A stretch of 64,000 nucleotides of DNA, taken from NCBI RefSeq assembly GCF_016863275.1, contig NZ_BOOO01000009.1, positions 1-64,000 of the forward strand. Reading direction: 5' to 3'. A model generated the notes under the pieces. The model was not told where the DNA came from. It made no database searches and saw only the letters and a program-made list of their open reading frames with translations. This DNA is from Planotetraspora mira. Lineage in GTDB: Bacteria; Actinomycetota; Actinomycetes; Streptosporangiales; Streptosporangiaceae. The translations under genes were made by a program, and so were the position numbers. Positions 12,080-22,181 of this stretch are shown here, piece after piece; position 1 is the stretch's first letter, and each line of letters opens with the position of its first letter.

Positions 12080-13444
12080 TCAGCGCCGCGCCCGTTCCAG
12101 GGCATCCCAGAAACCGCGGCGCAGAGCATGGCGGACCTCGTCGTGCAGGAGGAAGTCGATGGGCAACGACGAGCCCTGAAGCAGGCGCGCCTCGAGATCC
12201 GAGGGCATCCTCGGCTTGCGGGCGAGCACCGCCTCCAGCCACAGGGCGGGCGCGTCCTTGGCGACCGAGTCGCCGAAGTCGTGGCCTTCCTTGTGCGCGG
12301 CCTTCACCGCTTCGGCCAGCGTCGTGGTGCCCGCACTCTGGAACGGTACGGGAGCGGGCTGCGGACCGGTGTACGGCCCGAGCGGCGCCGAGTAACTCCC
12401 CGTGCCGGACGAGTAGGAGCCCGCACCGGACGGATAACCCCCGGTGTTACCGGTGTTACCGGTGTTACCCATGTTCCCGGCGTTCCCCATGTTCCCCGTG
12501 TTCGCCGAATACGGGTTCGACACCGGAGGAGCGGTGGGCGGCGCCTGCGTCACCTGCGGCGGAGGGGCCTGCGGCGGCGCGGGAGGAGGCGGTGCGGGCT
12601 GCGGGGGCGGCGGCGTGGGTTGCGGCTCGGGCGTGTACTGCGTGTAAGCGGGCTGCTGCGGCGGCGGAGCCGGAAGAGCCGGCTGGGAGGGCTGCGCGGG
12701 CCGCGCGTGGGCGGCGTTGGACGACCGGCCTCCTGCCTGTGAACCGTTCGCGAGCGGCACCACGCCACCCTGCGAGCCGTTCGCCAGGGGGACCACGCCG
12801 GCGCCCGGCGAGCCGTTGGCGAGGGGCACGACACCGTTGCCCCGCTGCTGGCCGTTCGGCGAGGGCTGGTGATGCTGGCCGTTCCCGGCGGAATGCCCCT
12901 GATCGGCACCGGCGAGGAGATTGACGTACGGGCGGAGATGCCCGGAACCGATCTCGATGAGGTCGTCGCACTCCTGGCGGAGCGTGCGGGAGACCGCCCA
13001 GCTTCCGTCGGCCGCGATGTGCACGACCGTCACCCGGATGCCGAGGTCCTGGGCGTCGCTGACCACCTGGGCGAGATCCTCGTCGCCGCTGACCACCACC
13101 GCGTCGCAGACCGCGTTGTTGCGGGCCAGCGTCATGAGGTCGCGGTGCACCTGGGCGTCGACGCCTTCACGCCTGCCCGGCCGGATGCGGCCCAGACGGA
13201 GCTTGAGACCCGGGATGTCGGCCAGCACGTCGTGCTCAGGGGTTCTGCGCCCCTCGACCGTCGCCTCGTACCAGTAGCAGCGCAACATCGGCAGCCCGGT
13301 GCGCTCGCGCGAAAGGTTGGTCAGGAGTTGCAAAAGGCCGGCGAAGTCCCAGGAGACAGCCTCACGATGACGGGTCCCGTGCACGGCCATCGCGCCGTCA
13401 GCCAGCAAATAGCCGGCATCAACGAACAGCGCACACCGATCCAC
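12080..13444 (-). CDS. NYN-domain (PIN-like nuclease fold) protein with low-complexity tail
   Basis: A 454-residue protein starting at GTG 13444, behind a clear GGAGGAAGG site. Residues 1-170 are an NYN/LabA-type domain with acidic residues expected at the metal site: D9 in FVDAGY, D96 in GVDAQVHRDL and D121/D123 in SGDEDL. About 185-370 is disordered: NGVVPLANGS-type repeats, a Pro/Gln-rich block and an NxGN repeat. The C-terminal 80 residues are again ordered and helical (TLAEAVKAAHKEGH to the end). The family is linked to RNA turnover; the substrate is unknown. The tail may drive clustering or multivalent binding. Confidence 0.85.
   Translation of the reverse strand: MDRCALFVDAGYLLADGAMAVHGTRHREAVSWDFAGLLQLLTNLSRERTGLPMLRCYWYEATVEGRRTPEHDVLADIPGLKLRLGRIRPGRREGVDAQVHRDLMTLARNNAVCDAVVVSGDEDLAQVVSDAQDLGIRVTVVHIAADGSWAVSRTLRQECDDLIEIGSGHLRPYVNLLAGADQGHSAGNGQHHQPSPNGQQRGNGVVPLANGSPGAGVVPLANGSQGGVVPLANGSQAGGRSSNAAHARPAQPSQPALPAPPPQQPAYTQYTPEPQPTPPPPQPAPPPPAPPQAPPPQVTQAPPTAPPVSNPYSANTGNMGNAGNMGNTGNTGNTGGYPSGAGSYSSGTGSYSAPLGPYTGPQPAPVPFQSAGTTTLAEAVKAAHKEGHDFGDSVAKDAPALWLEAVLARKPRMPSDLEARLLQGSSLPIDFLLHDEVRHALRRGFWDALERARR
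12448..12505. repeat. Short tandem repeat encoding NxGN units in the NYN protein
   Basis: Imperfect tandem 9-bp repeats of the type GTTACCGGT, then GTTCCCSSS, give the asparagine/glycine-rich segment of the NYN protein. A second cluster at about 12745-12845 encodes repeated VVPLANGS units with a roughly 40-bp period. Confidence 0.6.
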
Positions 13445-13624
13445 GTGACACCGCCCTTCCTCCGTGGTTTTCCCAGGGTAATGAAACGGGTGATCGTCCG
13501 AGGGGGAATCCCGGCGATTCAGCCCGCGCGCGCACGATGGGGATCTTGTGGGCCCGCGCCCTGGGGTGGGAGTGTTCACGGAGACCGTACCAGTTTGTCC
13601 CCATCTTTCCTTCCCCCTGAACGG

Positions 13625-16033
13625 TTAGGACCATGAGCGGGCGCTGACCGCCACGACCCCGAAGAGCAGGCTGTTCTCCCTGGCCCTCAGACGGAGCACG
13701 GCGTGACGCCCGAGGACGGTGTGAACCGTCTCCACGACGACTCCGCGCAGCCCTCCGGCGGCGTTGGCGCCGGCCGCGTGGGACGAGTGATCGGCCAGCG
13801 CCATCGAGCCGTCCTGCGCTCCGTCGGCCTTCCACACCACGAGATCGATCCGGGCCGGGACGGCCGCCGGGGCGAGCCCCGAGAGCGGCACCTTCAGGGG
13901 TCCCCTGCCGCCCCCGACGACGGTGGCCGTGTCCAGCACCGCCGCCCTGCTGTACGGCCGGCTCCGGTCGGCGGCCAGGACGACCAGGCTCCATCCCGCA
14001 CGTTGCGACGTCCCCCAGCGCATCGACGGGTCGGCGACCCACCATCGGCCGCCGCCCGCCCCGCGGACCAGGGACGTCACGTCCGCGAACGCCTGATAGC
14101 CGTGCTGGATGGGCAGGTCGCTGCCGGCCACCTCGGACGCGTGGACGGTCGCGTAGCGGGCGGACCCCGGCGCCTTCACCCGGACGGCTCCCACGGGCGT
14201 CGTGCCGTGCCCGGTGGCGGACCAGTAGAGGCCGGCCCACAGCACCTGACCGCCCGCGGGCAGATCGAGACGGGCACAACTCGAGCTTCGGGTCGAGGAG
14301 TCCTGGTCGAGGTCCACGGGCACCGCGAGCCGTCCGGCGGCCGGATGGGCCGTCGTCGCCTCGCAGTCGGACGGCACGGGCGAGGAGCTCAGCAGGGTGT
14401 TGCCGGCGGCCCGGGTGGTGACCCGTCCGTCGGCGGCGAAGCGGGCCGTGGCGCCCGAGGTGCGGACGCCCGTGGTGGATCTCGCGGACACGACCTGGCC
14501 ATCCGTCCGCACCCGAACCGCGAGCCCGCCACCCGTGGGAGCGTCGGCGGCGACCGTGACGCGGAGGAAGACGGTGGTCGCCGCCCCGGGGGCCAGCGCG
14601 CCACGCGAGCAGGTCACGACCTTCCCCGCCGTACGGCAGGCCCAGCCGTCCACCGTGCCGACGGGGGCGGCGGCGCCCCGCGTGGCGGCCTCCGTCATGG
14701 CGACTCCCTGAGGCAGGCTCACCGCGGCCTGCAGGTTCCGGGTCTCCGTACGGCCGGTGTTGTGCAGGCGCACTCCGATGATGCCGGGCCTCGCCCGCAC
14801 CAGAGAGCCGAGCGGGTCGATGCTCGCGGCCAGCGTCGAGCCGAGCGGGTCGGGACCACTCCGGTCAGCCGGCCGCCTCGCGACGGGCGCGGACAGGCGC
14901 GAGGGCCTCCCAGCCTCCGGCGACGGCCGCGGCTCCGGCGATCTCCGCGCCTCCGGGGGTTGTCGCACTTCCGGTGGTCTCCGCGCTTCCGGAGACCGTC
15001 GCGCCACCGGTACCTCTCCAGCGGGCTTCTTCCGCGGGGAAGGCGTCGCCCGTGGGGCCACTGGGGGAGACGTCCCCGGACGGACCGCGGGCGTCGGGGA
15101 CGCGGGGAGACGATCGGCTCCCCGCCGGGGTGCCGGTCCCTCGTCGGAGAGCGGCTCGGAGATCAGGATGAACGCGGCGGCGGCCACCGTCGCGGCGACG
15201 CCCAGGACGAGGGCCCTGCGAGGAACCGGCACGCGCCTGAACACGGCCGTGGCTCCGCGTGTGGGGGTGCTCGCGGTCTCACTCGCCCTTTTGAGCTCGG
15301 CCAGGTAACCGTCGATGTGCGGACCGGCGACGAGCTGCCCCACGATCACCCGCAGCCCCTGAGGCACGTCCGCGAGCTCCAGGAAGACCGCCCTGCAGTC
15401 GATGCACTCGGCGACGTGACCGTCCACCACGTGGGCCTCACGCTTGGGCAGGCTGCCCTCGACGTACTTGATGATGTTCGACAGGATCGGGCCGCATTCC
15501 TCGCCCGGACCGCCCTCCCGGTGGAGCTGCAGGTACGCCTGGCGAAGCCCTTCACGGGCGCGGTCGGCGAGCGCCGTCACGCCGCCCGCGGACATGCCGA
15601 GCAACGGGGCGAGGTCACCGGGCCTGGCGCTCTCGACGTCGGCGTGCCACAAGACCATCCGCCAGCGTTCGGGCAACGAGAAGAACGCCCTGGCGAGCAC
15701 CGCCCGTTCCAGCCCGGTCAGCTCGGGATCGACGTAGACGGCGTCGGGGTCGGTCAGGTCGACCGCACCGATGGCGGCGTAACGGCGCACCGCCATGAGC
15801 AGATGGGGCCGGAACGCGAAGACCGGCCCCGCACCCGCCCTGATCAGGTCCAGGATCCCCGCGAACGTCTCGACGAGGGTGTCCTCGACCTCCTCCTCGC
15901 CCTGGATGAACTGCTGGGCGAGCGACCGGGCGGCGACGGCGTGACGCTGGTAGAGCGTGCCGTAGGCCGGGGCGTTTCCTCCCCTTACGGCCTCCAGCAG
16001 CTCCACATCGGTTTGCCGATCTGTTCTACGCAT
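13625..16033 (-). CDS. Sigma-70-like / zinc anti-sigma / transmembrane / extracellular fusion protein
   Basis: An 802-residue single polypeptide joining parts normally encoded separately. Residues about 10-90 resemble ECF sigma region 2 and 110-170 resemble region 4 (SLPERWRMVLWHADV; LAPLLGMSAGGVTALADRAREGL). A zinc anti-sigma motif Hx3Cx2C lies at H206/C210/C213. One membrane helix covers about 274-292. A Pro/Arg/Glu-rich stalk with SPEARRPPE-type repeats leads to a DUF11-like beta domain (about 420-540) and a terminal domain with the VLWAGLYWS signature common in secreted actinobacterial proteins. The start is ATG 16033 (GAGG upstream). It is divergent from pyrE. It resembles the large ECF groups with fused C-terminal extensions; the ligand is unknown. 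Confidence 0.82.
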   Translation of the reverse strand: MRRTDRQTDVELLEAVRGGNAPAYGTLYQRHAVAARSLAQQFIQGEEEVEDTLVETFAGILDLIRAGAGPVFAFRPHLLMAVRRYAAIGAVDLTDPDAVYVDPELTGLERAVLARAFFSLPERWRMVLWHADVESARPGDLAPLLGMSAGGVTALADRAREGLRQAYLQLHREGGPGEECGPILSNIIKYVEGSLPKREAHVVDGHVAECIDCRAVFLELADVPQGLRVIVGQLVAGPHIDGYLAELKRASETASTPTRGATAVFRRVPVPRRALVLGVAATVAAAAFILISEPLSDEGPAPRRGADRLPASPTPAVRPGTSPPVAPRATPSPRKKPAGEVPVARRSPEARRPPEVRQPPEARRSPEPRPSPEAGRPSRLSAPVARRPADRSGPDPLGSTLAASIDPLGSLVRARPGIIGVRLHNTGRTETRNLQAAVSLPQGVAMTEAATRGAAAPVGTVDGWACRTAGKVVTCSRGALAPGAATTVFLRVTVAADAPTGGGLAVRVRTDGQVVSARSTTGVRTSGATARFAADGRVTTRAAGNTLLSSSPVPSDCEATTAHPAAGRLAVPVDLDQDSSTRSSSCARLDLPAGGQVLWAGLYWSATGHGTTPVGAVRVKAPGSARYATVHASEVAGSDLPIQHGYQAFADVTSLVRGAGGGRWWVADPSMRWGTSQRAGWSLVVLAADRSRPYSRAAVLDTATVVGGGRGPLKVPLSGLAPAAVPARIDLVVWKADGAQDGSMALADHSSHAAGANAAGGLRGVVVETVHTVLGRHAVLRLRARENSLLFGVVAVSARSWS

Positions 16034-16196
16034 TGCGACCTCACGATTACGTTGAGTTGCAACGCCATTAATTCCGCAGCGGGTGTCATGGCTAAACCGC
16101 GTACCCGTCTTTACCTGAACGGCCTGTGGTTTCGTGCCCCGTCGCCCGGCCGAGGCCGGAGACGGCTCCGGACGCGCCGGCCGTACGCTGTGCACC

Positions 16197-16733
16197 ATGA
16201 GTGACCGTGAACAGCTGCTTGACGAGATCAAGAACAAGGGGGTCGTGCACGGCCGGGTCGTGCTCTCCTCCGGCCGGGAGGCCGACTGGTATGTGGATCT
16301 GCGCCGGATCACGCTCGACGGCGTGGCGGCCCCCCTCGTGGGCCGGGTGATGCTCGACCTGACCGAGGACCTGGGCTACGAGGCGGTCGGCGGCCTCACG
16401 CTCGGGGCCGACCCGGTGGCGACGGCGATGCTGCACGCCGCGGCGGCCCGCGGCCGCGTGCTCGACGCGTTCGTCGTGCGGAAGGAAGGCAAGGCGCACG
16501 GCCTGCAGCGCCGGATCGAGGGCCCGGACGTCGCAGGCCGCCGGGTGCTCGCGGTCGAGGACACGACGACGACGGGCGCGTCGGTGCTGACCGCCGTCGA
16601 GGCGCTCAAGGAGGCGGGAGCCGAGGTCGTGGGCATCGCCACGATCGTGCACCGCGGCGGAGACGAGAACCTGGCCGCGACCGGCCTGCCGTACCGGTCG
16701 GCCTACACCCTCACTGACCTGGGGCTCTCGTGA
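16197..16733 (+). CDS. pyrE: Orotate phosphoribosyltransferase
   Basis: A 178-residue enzyme converting orotate and PRPP to OMP in pyrimidine synthesis. It shows the PRPP-binding signature VLAVEDTTTTGAS near residues 118-130 and the N-terminal GRVVLSSGREADWYVDLR typical of actinobacterial PyrE. The start is ATG 16197; the upstream extension of the frame is non-homologous. Its 3' end overlaps the convergent membrane protein gene by 23 bp. It is not in a pyr operon here, as is usual in actinomycetes. Confidence 0.95.
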   Translation: MSDREQLLDEIKNKGVVHGRVVLSSGREADWYVDLRRITLDGVAAPLVGRVMLDLTEDLGYEAVGGLTLGADPVATAMLHAAAARGRVLDAFVVRKEGKAHGLQRRIEGPDVAGRRVLAVEDTTTTGASVLTAVEALKEAGAEVVGIATIVHRGGDENLAATGLPYRSAYTLTDLGLS

Positions 16734-17154
16734 CCTTGAACGCCTCGCGTTCCCCCTGCTGACCCGCGGGCCGGGCGGTGCCGTTCTCGAACACCTGCAC
16801 CGTCCCGGCGTCGTCGAGGACCACGTCGAGTTCGGGGTTGAAGTACGAGGCCTGCTCGCCCCGGGCCATGTCACGGTCGATGAGGACGTCTCCGCCCGGC
16901 ACCCGCACGAAGACGGGACAGATGTCGGCCTGGCAGACCACCTGAACGGTGGGCACCTTCTCCGCGGAGGGCTGCTGGGAGGTCGGCGGAGCACTGGACG
17001 CGGCGGGCGCGCCGGGAGGGGTGGCGTCGTCGGAGCTGAGCGAGGAGATCAGCGCCTTCGCACCCACTCCGATCAGTGCCAACAGCACGACGACCGCCAG
17101 GCCGGCTAGCGCGAGCCTGGCGATGCCCAGCGGGTCAGACCGGTGGCGTCCCAC
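16711..17154 (-). CDS. Membrane-anchored extracytoplasmic protein, unknown function
   Basis: A 147-residue protein with a short basic N-terminus, one membrane helix at about 13-36, a Ser/Pro/Ala-rich linker to about 66, and a small beta-rich outer domain (68-147) with two cysteines in VVCQADICPVF that could form a disulfide. The domain resembles the small C-terminal beta domains of RodZ-like or septal proteins in composition only. It starts at GTG 17154. No function is assigned. Confidence 0.7.
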   Translation of the reverse strand: MGRHRSDPLGIARLALAGLAVVVLLALIGVGAKALISSLSSDDATPPGAPAASSAPPTSQQPSAEKVPTVQVVCQADICPVFVRVPGGDVLIDRDMARGEQASYFNPELDVVLDDAGTVQVFENGTARPAGQQGEREAFKVTRAPGQ

Positions 17155-17229
17155 ACTTTGGAGACTAGCGGGTACGGGGGTTCCGGGACGGGGTCATCTC
17201 ACGGCCCCGACCCGGCGGGTGCACAGGAG

Positions 17230-17910
17230 TCAACGCCCGGCGTGATGGCGGCCCTTGGGTTCGGGGACGACCACCCTGCGGCTCTTGATGACCTCTCGGA
17301 CGATGGGGATCAGCGAGAGGGCGATGACGACGAAGACGCCGGGCAGGATGTACTTGTCGATGTTCTCGACCTTGGCGCCCAGGAAGTATCCGACCAGCAG
17401 CAGCGCCTCGACCCAGACGACGCCGCCCACGACGTTCCAGACGAAGAAGCGGCGCGGGTCCATCTCCAGAACGCCCGCCACCGGGTTCATGAAGGTGCGG
17501 ACGATCGGCATGAATCGTGCGGCGACGACCGCCTTGGCGGGGCCGAACTTCTCAAAGTAGAACTCGGCCTTGTCGACGTGTTCCTTCTTGAAGAGCCGGG
17601 AATCGGGCTTCTCGAACAGCTTCCGGCCGAACCTGCCTCCAAGGAAATGCCCGAATTGCGCACCCGCGACGGCGGCGACGGGGGCGAAAATCAGCAGGGT
17701 GGGGAATGAGAGGGGCGCGATCCCGAGCCCCTGCGCCGCGGCCGCGGAGCTGAAAATGCCCGCGGCGACGAGCAGGGAGTCACCCGGCAGAAAGAAGCCG
17801 ACAAGTAGCCCTGTCTCGGCAAATATGATGGCAATAACGCCAATCGTGGCAAGAGGGCCGAGCATGCCCAGCCACCACTTAGGGTCAAGAAGTTCCAAGA
17901 GCACGTCCAC
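17230..17910 (-). CDS. DedA-family membrane protein
   Basis: A 226-residue protein with four to five hydrophobic segments. It carries the DedA/SNARE-associated signatures ETGLLVGFFLPGDSLL near residue 32 and a second-half motif with ARFMPIVRTFMNPVAG, whose Arg residues are conserved in the family. DedA proteins are inner-membrane flippase/transporter-like proteins linked to polyprenyl-phosphate or phospholipid recycling. It is monocistronic by appearance: the upstream gene fba is divergent and the downstream neighbour is 75 bp away. Confidence 0.92.
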   Translation of the reverse strand: MDVLLELLDPKWWLGMLGPLATIGVIAIIFAETGLLVGFFLPGDSLLVAAGIFSSAAAAQGLGIAPLSFPTLLIFAPVAAVAGAQFGHFLGGRFGRKLFEKPDSRLFKKEHVDKAEFYFEKFGPAKAVVAARFMPIVRTFMNPVAGVLEMDPRRFFVWNVVGGVVWVEALLLVGYFLGAKVENIDKYILPGVFVVIALSLIPIVREVIKSRRVVVPEPKGRHHAGR

Positions 17911-18064
17911 GGTGTGAGCCTACCTGTCCCTTATGAGACGAGACTGAGAACCGGCGGGCCCAAGTGCGCCGTTGTGGAATGACCATGAGCCTCGACGCTT
18001 CCCTGACGGGCATGGCCTTGGGGATACTGGCCACCGTTGAACCGTCCAGAAGGAGATGACTTCG

Positions 18065-19087
<1,023 letters not shown>

Positions 19088-19100
19088 TCCGAGGTCAGCC

Positions 19101-19139
19101 GGGAACGGGAGATCATACGCAAATCGATCTCCCGTTTCC
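19101..19139 (+). terminator. Hairpin terminator after fba
   Basis: Arms 19101-19114 and 19126-19139 pair over 14 bp with a single mismatch around an 11-nt loop. There is no long T-run, as is common in high-GC actinomycetes. The position directly after the fba stop and before the next gene supports a terminator. Confidence 0.75.
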
Positions 19140-19181
19140 TGTGACCGATCATTACTCTTTCGGTCTTCCACAGGTAAGACT

Positions 19182-19610
19182 GTGTCCATGGAAACGCACG
19201 AAAACCTCCTTGGCGGTCCGCCGCCGACCCTGCTGCCGGACAACACCGAGGCACGGGAGATGCTCGAGGCAGGCGCCAAGGCGGCCGACGTGGCCGCGCG
19301 CTTCCCCACCTACTCGGCGGCCTGGGCCGCCCTGGCGGACGACTTCTTCACCGCGGGCCATGCCGTGACGTCGTATGCGTTCGCGCGAACCGGTTACCAC
19401 CGGGGGCTCGACCAGTTGCGCCGTGCCGGCTGGAAGGGCCATGGCCCCATCCCCTGGGAGCACGAGCCGAACAAGGGTTTCCTGCGCTGCCTGAACGCGC
19501 TCGCCCGTGCCGCCCAGGCGATCGGCGAGAAGGACGAGGCCGAGCGTTGCGCCCAGTTCCTGCGCGACAGCAGCGCCACGGCAGCTGAGGAGCTCGCCGG
19601 ATCCCGGTGA
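19182..19610 (+). CDS. DUF3151 family protein
   Basis: A 142-residue actinobacterial conserved protein with ENLLGGPPPTLLP at the N-terminus and an alpha-helical body rich in TPR-like alternation (YAFARTGYHRGLDQLRRAGWKG, ARAAQAIGEKDEAERCAQFL). GTG 19182 is 7 nt after AGG; ATG 19188 is the alternative start. Lying between fba and purA matches a recurrent actinobacterial order. The function is not established. Confidence 0.88.
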   Translation: MSMETHENLLGGPPPTLLPDNTEAREMLEAGAKAADVAARFPTYSAAWAALADDFFTAGHAVTSYAFARTGYHRGLDQLRRAGWKGHGPIPWEHEPNKGFLRCLNALARAAQAIGEKDEAERCAQFLRDSSATAAEELAGSR

Positions 19611-19635
19611 CCTTCGCCGCCTCACCTGGCGCGAC

Positions 19636-19664
19636 ACCGCCTCCCGCATTCCGCGGGGGGCGGT
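19636..19664 (+). terminator. Hairpin after DUF3151 gene
   Basis: A 12-bp stem (19636-19647 with 19653-19664, one G-T pair) around a 5-nt loop, 26 bp after the DUF3151 stop codon. It has no T-run. Probably the end of the DUF3151 transcript. Confidence 0.5.
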
Positions 19665-19787
19665 TGCGTCTGCGGCCGCCCCGCCCCGTGACGCGTGGTC
19701 GGCCGGGGATTCCTGAGACGGCGCGCCATGAGCGGCGGCGCCGGAGATCCCCTAAATCGGAATGCTCAGGTAGTCTCTGTTTGCAAG

Positions 19788-19824
19788 AGGCCCTTGTCGC
19801 GCTTGCGTCAGGGGCTTTCGTTTT
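19788..19824 (+). terminator. Intrinsic terminator/attenuator in the purA leader
   Basis: A long hairpin: AGGCCCTTG at 19788-19796 pairs with CAGGGGCTT at 19809-19817 through G-U wobble, extended by an inner CGC/GCG stem around GCTT, then TTTCGTTTT. The structure ends about 6 nt before the purA ribosome-binding site AGGAG at 19831, so no promoter fits between. A TAGTCT -10-like box lies at 19771-19776. A regulatory attenuator is inferred; a terminator of upstream transcription with read-through is the alternative. Confidence 0.6.
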
Positions 19825-19842
19825 GTGCGCAGGAGTAAGACC

Positions 19843-21126
19843 ATGCCGGCTGTCGTTCTCGTGGGTGCCCAGTGGGGCGATGAGGGTAAGGGAAAGGCCA
19901 CCGACCTGCTCGGCGGCGACGTCGACTACGTGGTCCGCTACCAAGGGGGGAACAACGCGGGCCACACGGTGGTGATCGGGGACCAGAAGTACGCTCTGCA
20001 CCTGCTGCCGACCGGGGTGCTCTCCCCCGACGTCGTGCCGGTCATCGGCAACGGCGTCGTCATCGATCCGGGCGTGCTGCTCGGCGAGATCGACGGGCTG
20101 GCCGGCCGGGGGATCGACTGCGACCGCCTGCTGATCTCCGCGAACGCGCACCTGATCATGCCCCACCACAAGGCGATCGACAAGGTCAGCGAGCGGTTCC
20201 TGGGCAAGTCCAAGATCGGCACGACCGGCCGGGGCATCGGCCCCGCCTACGGCGACAAGATCTACCGCGTGGGCATCCGCGTGCAGGACCTCCTCGACCC
20301 CGGCATCCTCCGCCAGAAGATCGAGGCCGCGCTCGCGGAGAAGAACCAGATCCTCACCAAGATCTACAACCGGCGCGGGCTCGACGCGGACAAGGTCCTC
20401 GACGAGTACCTCGGCTACGCCGAACGGCTGCGCCCCCACATCGCCGACACGTCGCTGATCCTGAGCAATGCACTCGACGAGGACAAGGTCGTGCTGCTCG
20501 AGGGCGGCCAGGGCACGCTCCTCGACATCGACCACGGCACCTACCCGTTCGTGACGTCGAGCTCTCCCACGTCGGGCGGCGCGTGCGCGGGGTCCGGCAT
20601 CCCGCCGAACCGGCTCACCCGGGTCATCGGCATCCTCAAGGCGTACACGACCCGCGTCGGCTCCGGCCCCTTCCCCACCGAACTGCTCGACGAGCAGGGC
20701 GAGTGGCTGCGCCAGACCGGAGGCGAGTACGGCGTGACCACCGGCCGCAACCGCCGCTGCGGCTGGTTCGACGCGGTCATCGCGCGCTACGCCACCCGGA
20801 TCAACGGCGTGACCGACTTCTTCCTGACCAAGCTCGACGTGCTGTCCGGTCTCGAGCGGATCCCCGTGTGCGTCGCCTACGACGTGAACGGCGTTCGCCA
20901 CGACGAGATCCCGATGACGCAGACCGAGTTCCACCACGCCACGCCGATCTACGAGGAGTTCCCCGGCTGGCAGGAGGACATCACCAGCGCCAAGACCTTC
21001 GACGACCTGCCGCCCAACGCGCAGGCCTACGTCCGGGCGCTGGAGGAGATGAGCGGCGCTCGGATCTCCGCGATCGGCGTCGGCCCCGGCCGCACGCAGA
21101 CCCTGCAGATCCGTTCCCTGCTGTGA
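19843..21126 (+). CDS. purA: Adenylosuccinate synthetase
   Basis: A 427-residue GTP-dependent enzyme that joins aspartate to IMP, the first step of AMP synthesis. The N-terminal P-loop/catalytic motif [32 protein letters not shown] and the C-terminal [12 protein letters not shown] are all intact. The start is ATG 19843, with AGGAG seven bases upstream. The leader contains a terminator-like hairpin, unusual for this gene. Confidence 0.97.
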   Translation: MPAVVLVGAQWGDEGKGKATDLLGGDVDYVVRYQGGNNAGHTVVIGDQKYALHLLPTGVLSPDVVPVIGNGVVIDPGVLLGEIDGLAGRGIDCDRLLISANAHLIMPHHKAIDKVSERFLGKSKIGTTGRGIGPAYGDKIYRVGIRVQDLLDPGILRQKIEAALAEKNQILTKIYNRRGLDADKVLDEYLGYAERLRPHIADTSLILSNALDEDKVVLLEGGQGTLLDIDHGTYPFVTSSSPTSGGACAGSGIPPNRLTRVIGILKAYTTRVGSGPFPTELLDEQGEWLRQTGGEYGVTTGRNRRCGWFDAVIARYATRINGVTDFFLTKLDVLSGLERIPVCVAYDVNGVRHDEIPMTQTEFHHATPIYEEFPGWQEDITSAKTFDDLPPNAQAYVRALEEMSGARISAIGVGPGRTQTLQIRSLL

Positions 21127-21226
21127 TTTCCGCAGGCATGTGCCGTACGGGATGTTTTGCGGGCATGCACGCCAGGGACCGGGAGATGCCCGGGGACAAG
21201 CGGCGGAGACAGTAAGGTACGCCGTT

Positions 21227-22153
21227 GTGCACGGATACGTTGAGCTACACGGTCACCGGGGAGCGCGCGGGCTGAGGCCCGAGAACACGCTCCCCGGTCT
21301 CGCGTTCGCGCTGGAGCTGGGTGTCGACGCGTTGGAGTTCGACGTGGCGATGTCGGCCGACGGGCAGCTCGTGCTCACCCACGACCTGATCGTCTCTCCC
21401 GTGACCAGCGCCGACACCGGCATGGCCACGCCGGACGACGAGATGTTCCCCTACGTGGGGAGGCCGATCAACTCGCTGACGCTCGCGCAACTGCGCACGC
21501 TCGACGTCGGCGTACGGCTGCCGCAACGCCCCGACGACGTGTTCGCCCTCACGCAGGTGCCGTTGCCGGACACCCGGATGCCCACGCTGGGCGCGGTGCT
21601 CGGGCTGATCGGCGCCCTCGGGGCGGACAAGGTCCGGCTCAACGTGGAGCTGAAGTCCAATCCCACCCGCCTGGACCTGTCCGCCGACCCGGTCGAGTTC
21701 GCCGAGCGGGTCGTGAAGGAGCTCGACAAGCACGACAAGCTCTCCCGGGCGTCCCTGCTCAGCTTCGACTGGCGCGTCCTGAAGGCCGCCGAGCAGCTGG
21801 TCGACCAGCGGTACGCGCTGATCGAGCGGGTGACGGCGAACCCCGAGTGGATGAACGGGCTCGACCTCGCCGACTTCGACGGCGACATCCCCGCGGCCGC
21901 CGCCGAGGTGGGGGCGACGACGCTTTCTCCCGACCGCGTGCTCGTCGACGAGGCCCTCATGGCCGGCGCGTCCCTGCGCGGCATGCCCGTCGTCGTGTGG
22001 ACGGTCAACGACCCCGAGGAGGCGTCCCGGCTGATCGACATGGGCGCGTCCGCGATCGTCACCGACTACCCCGATCGCATGCGCCGCCTCTGGAAGGCGC
22101 GCAACCTCCCGTTGCCGGAGCCGGTCCGCCCGCTCCGGCACGTCGACGCCTGA
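21227..22153 (+). CDS. Glycerophosphodiester phosphodiesterase
   Basis: A 308-residue GDPD-family enzyme hydrolysing glycerophosphodiesters to glycerol-3-phosphate and an alcohol. It has the catalytic HRGARGLRPENT motif at the N-terminus, EFDVAMSADGQLVLTHD with the metal-binding E/D and second catalytic His, and LNVELK. GTG 21227 (AAGG upstream) is chosen because the frame before it lacks family similarity. There is no signal peptide, so it is cytoplasmic. It is convergent with the ferredoxin gene. Confidence 0.9.
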   Translation: MHGYVELHGHRGARGLRPENTLPGLAFALELGVDALEFDVAMSADGQLVLTHDLIVSPVTSADTGMATPDDEMFPYVGRPINSLTLAQLRTLDVGVRLPQRPDDVFALTQVPLPDTRMPTLGAVLGLIGALGADKVRLNVELKSNPTRLDLSADPVEFAERVVKELDKHDKLSRASLLSFDWRVLKAAEQLVDQRYALIERVTANPEWMNGLDLADFDGDIPAAAAEVGATTLSPDRVLVDEALMAGASLRGMPVVVWTVNDPEEASRLIDMGASAIVTDYPDRMRRLWKARNLPLPEPVRPLRHVDA

Positions 22154-22181
22154 CCAGGTCGTCGTAGGAGGCCTGGGCGCG

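Noticed and set aside
13703-16204. Plus-strand frame of 833 codons opposite the sigma-fusion gene
   Set aside because: Arg/Gly/Pro-rich antisense frame; the minus strand shows sigma, zinc-finger and membrane motifs.
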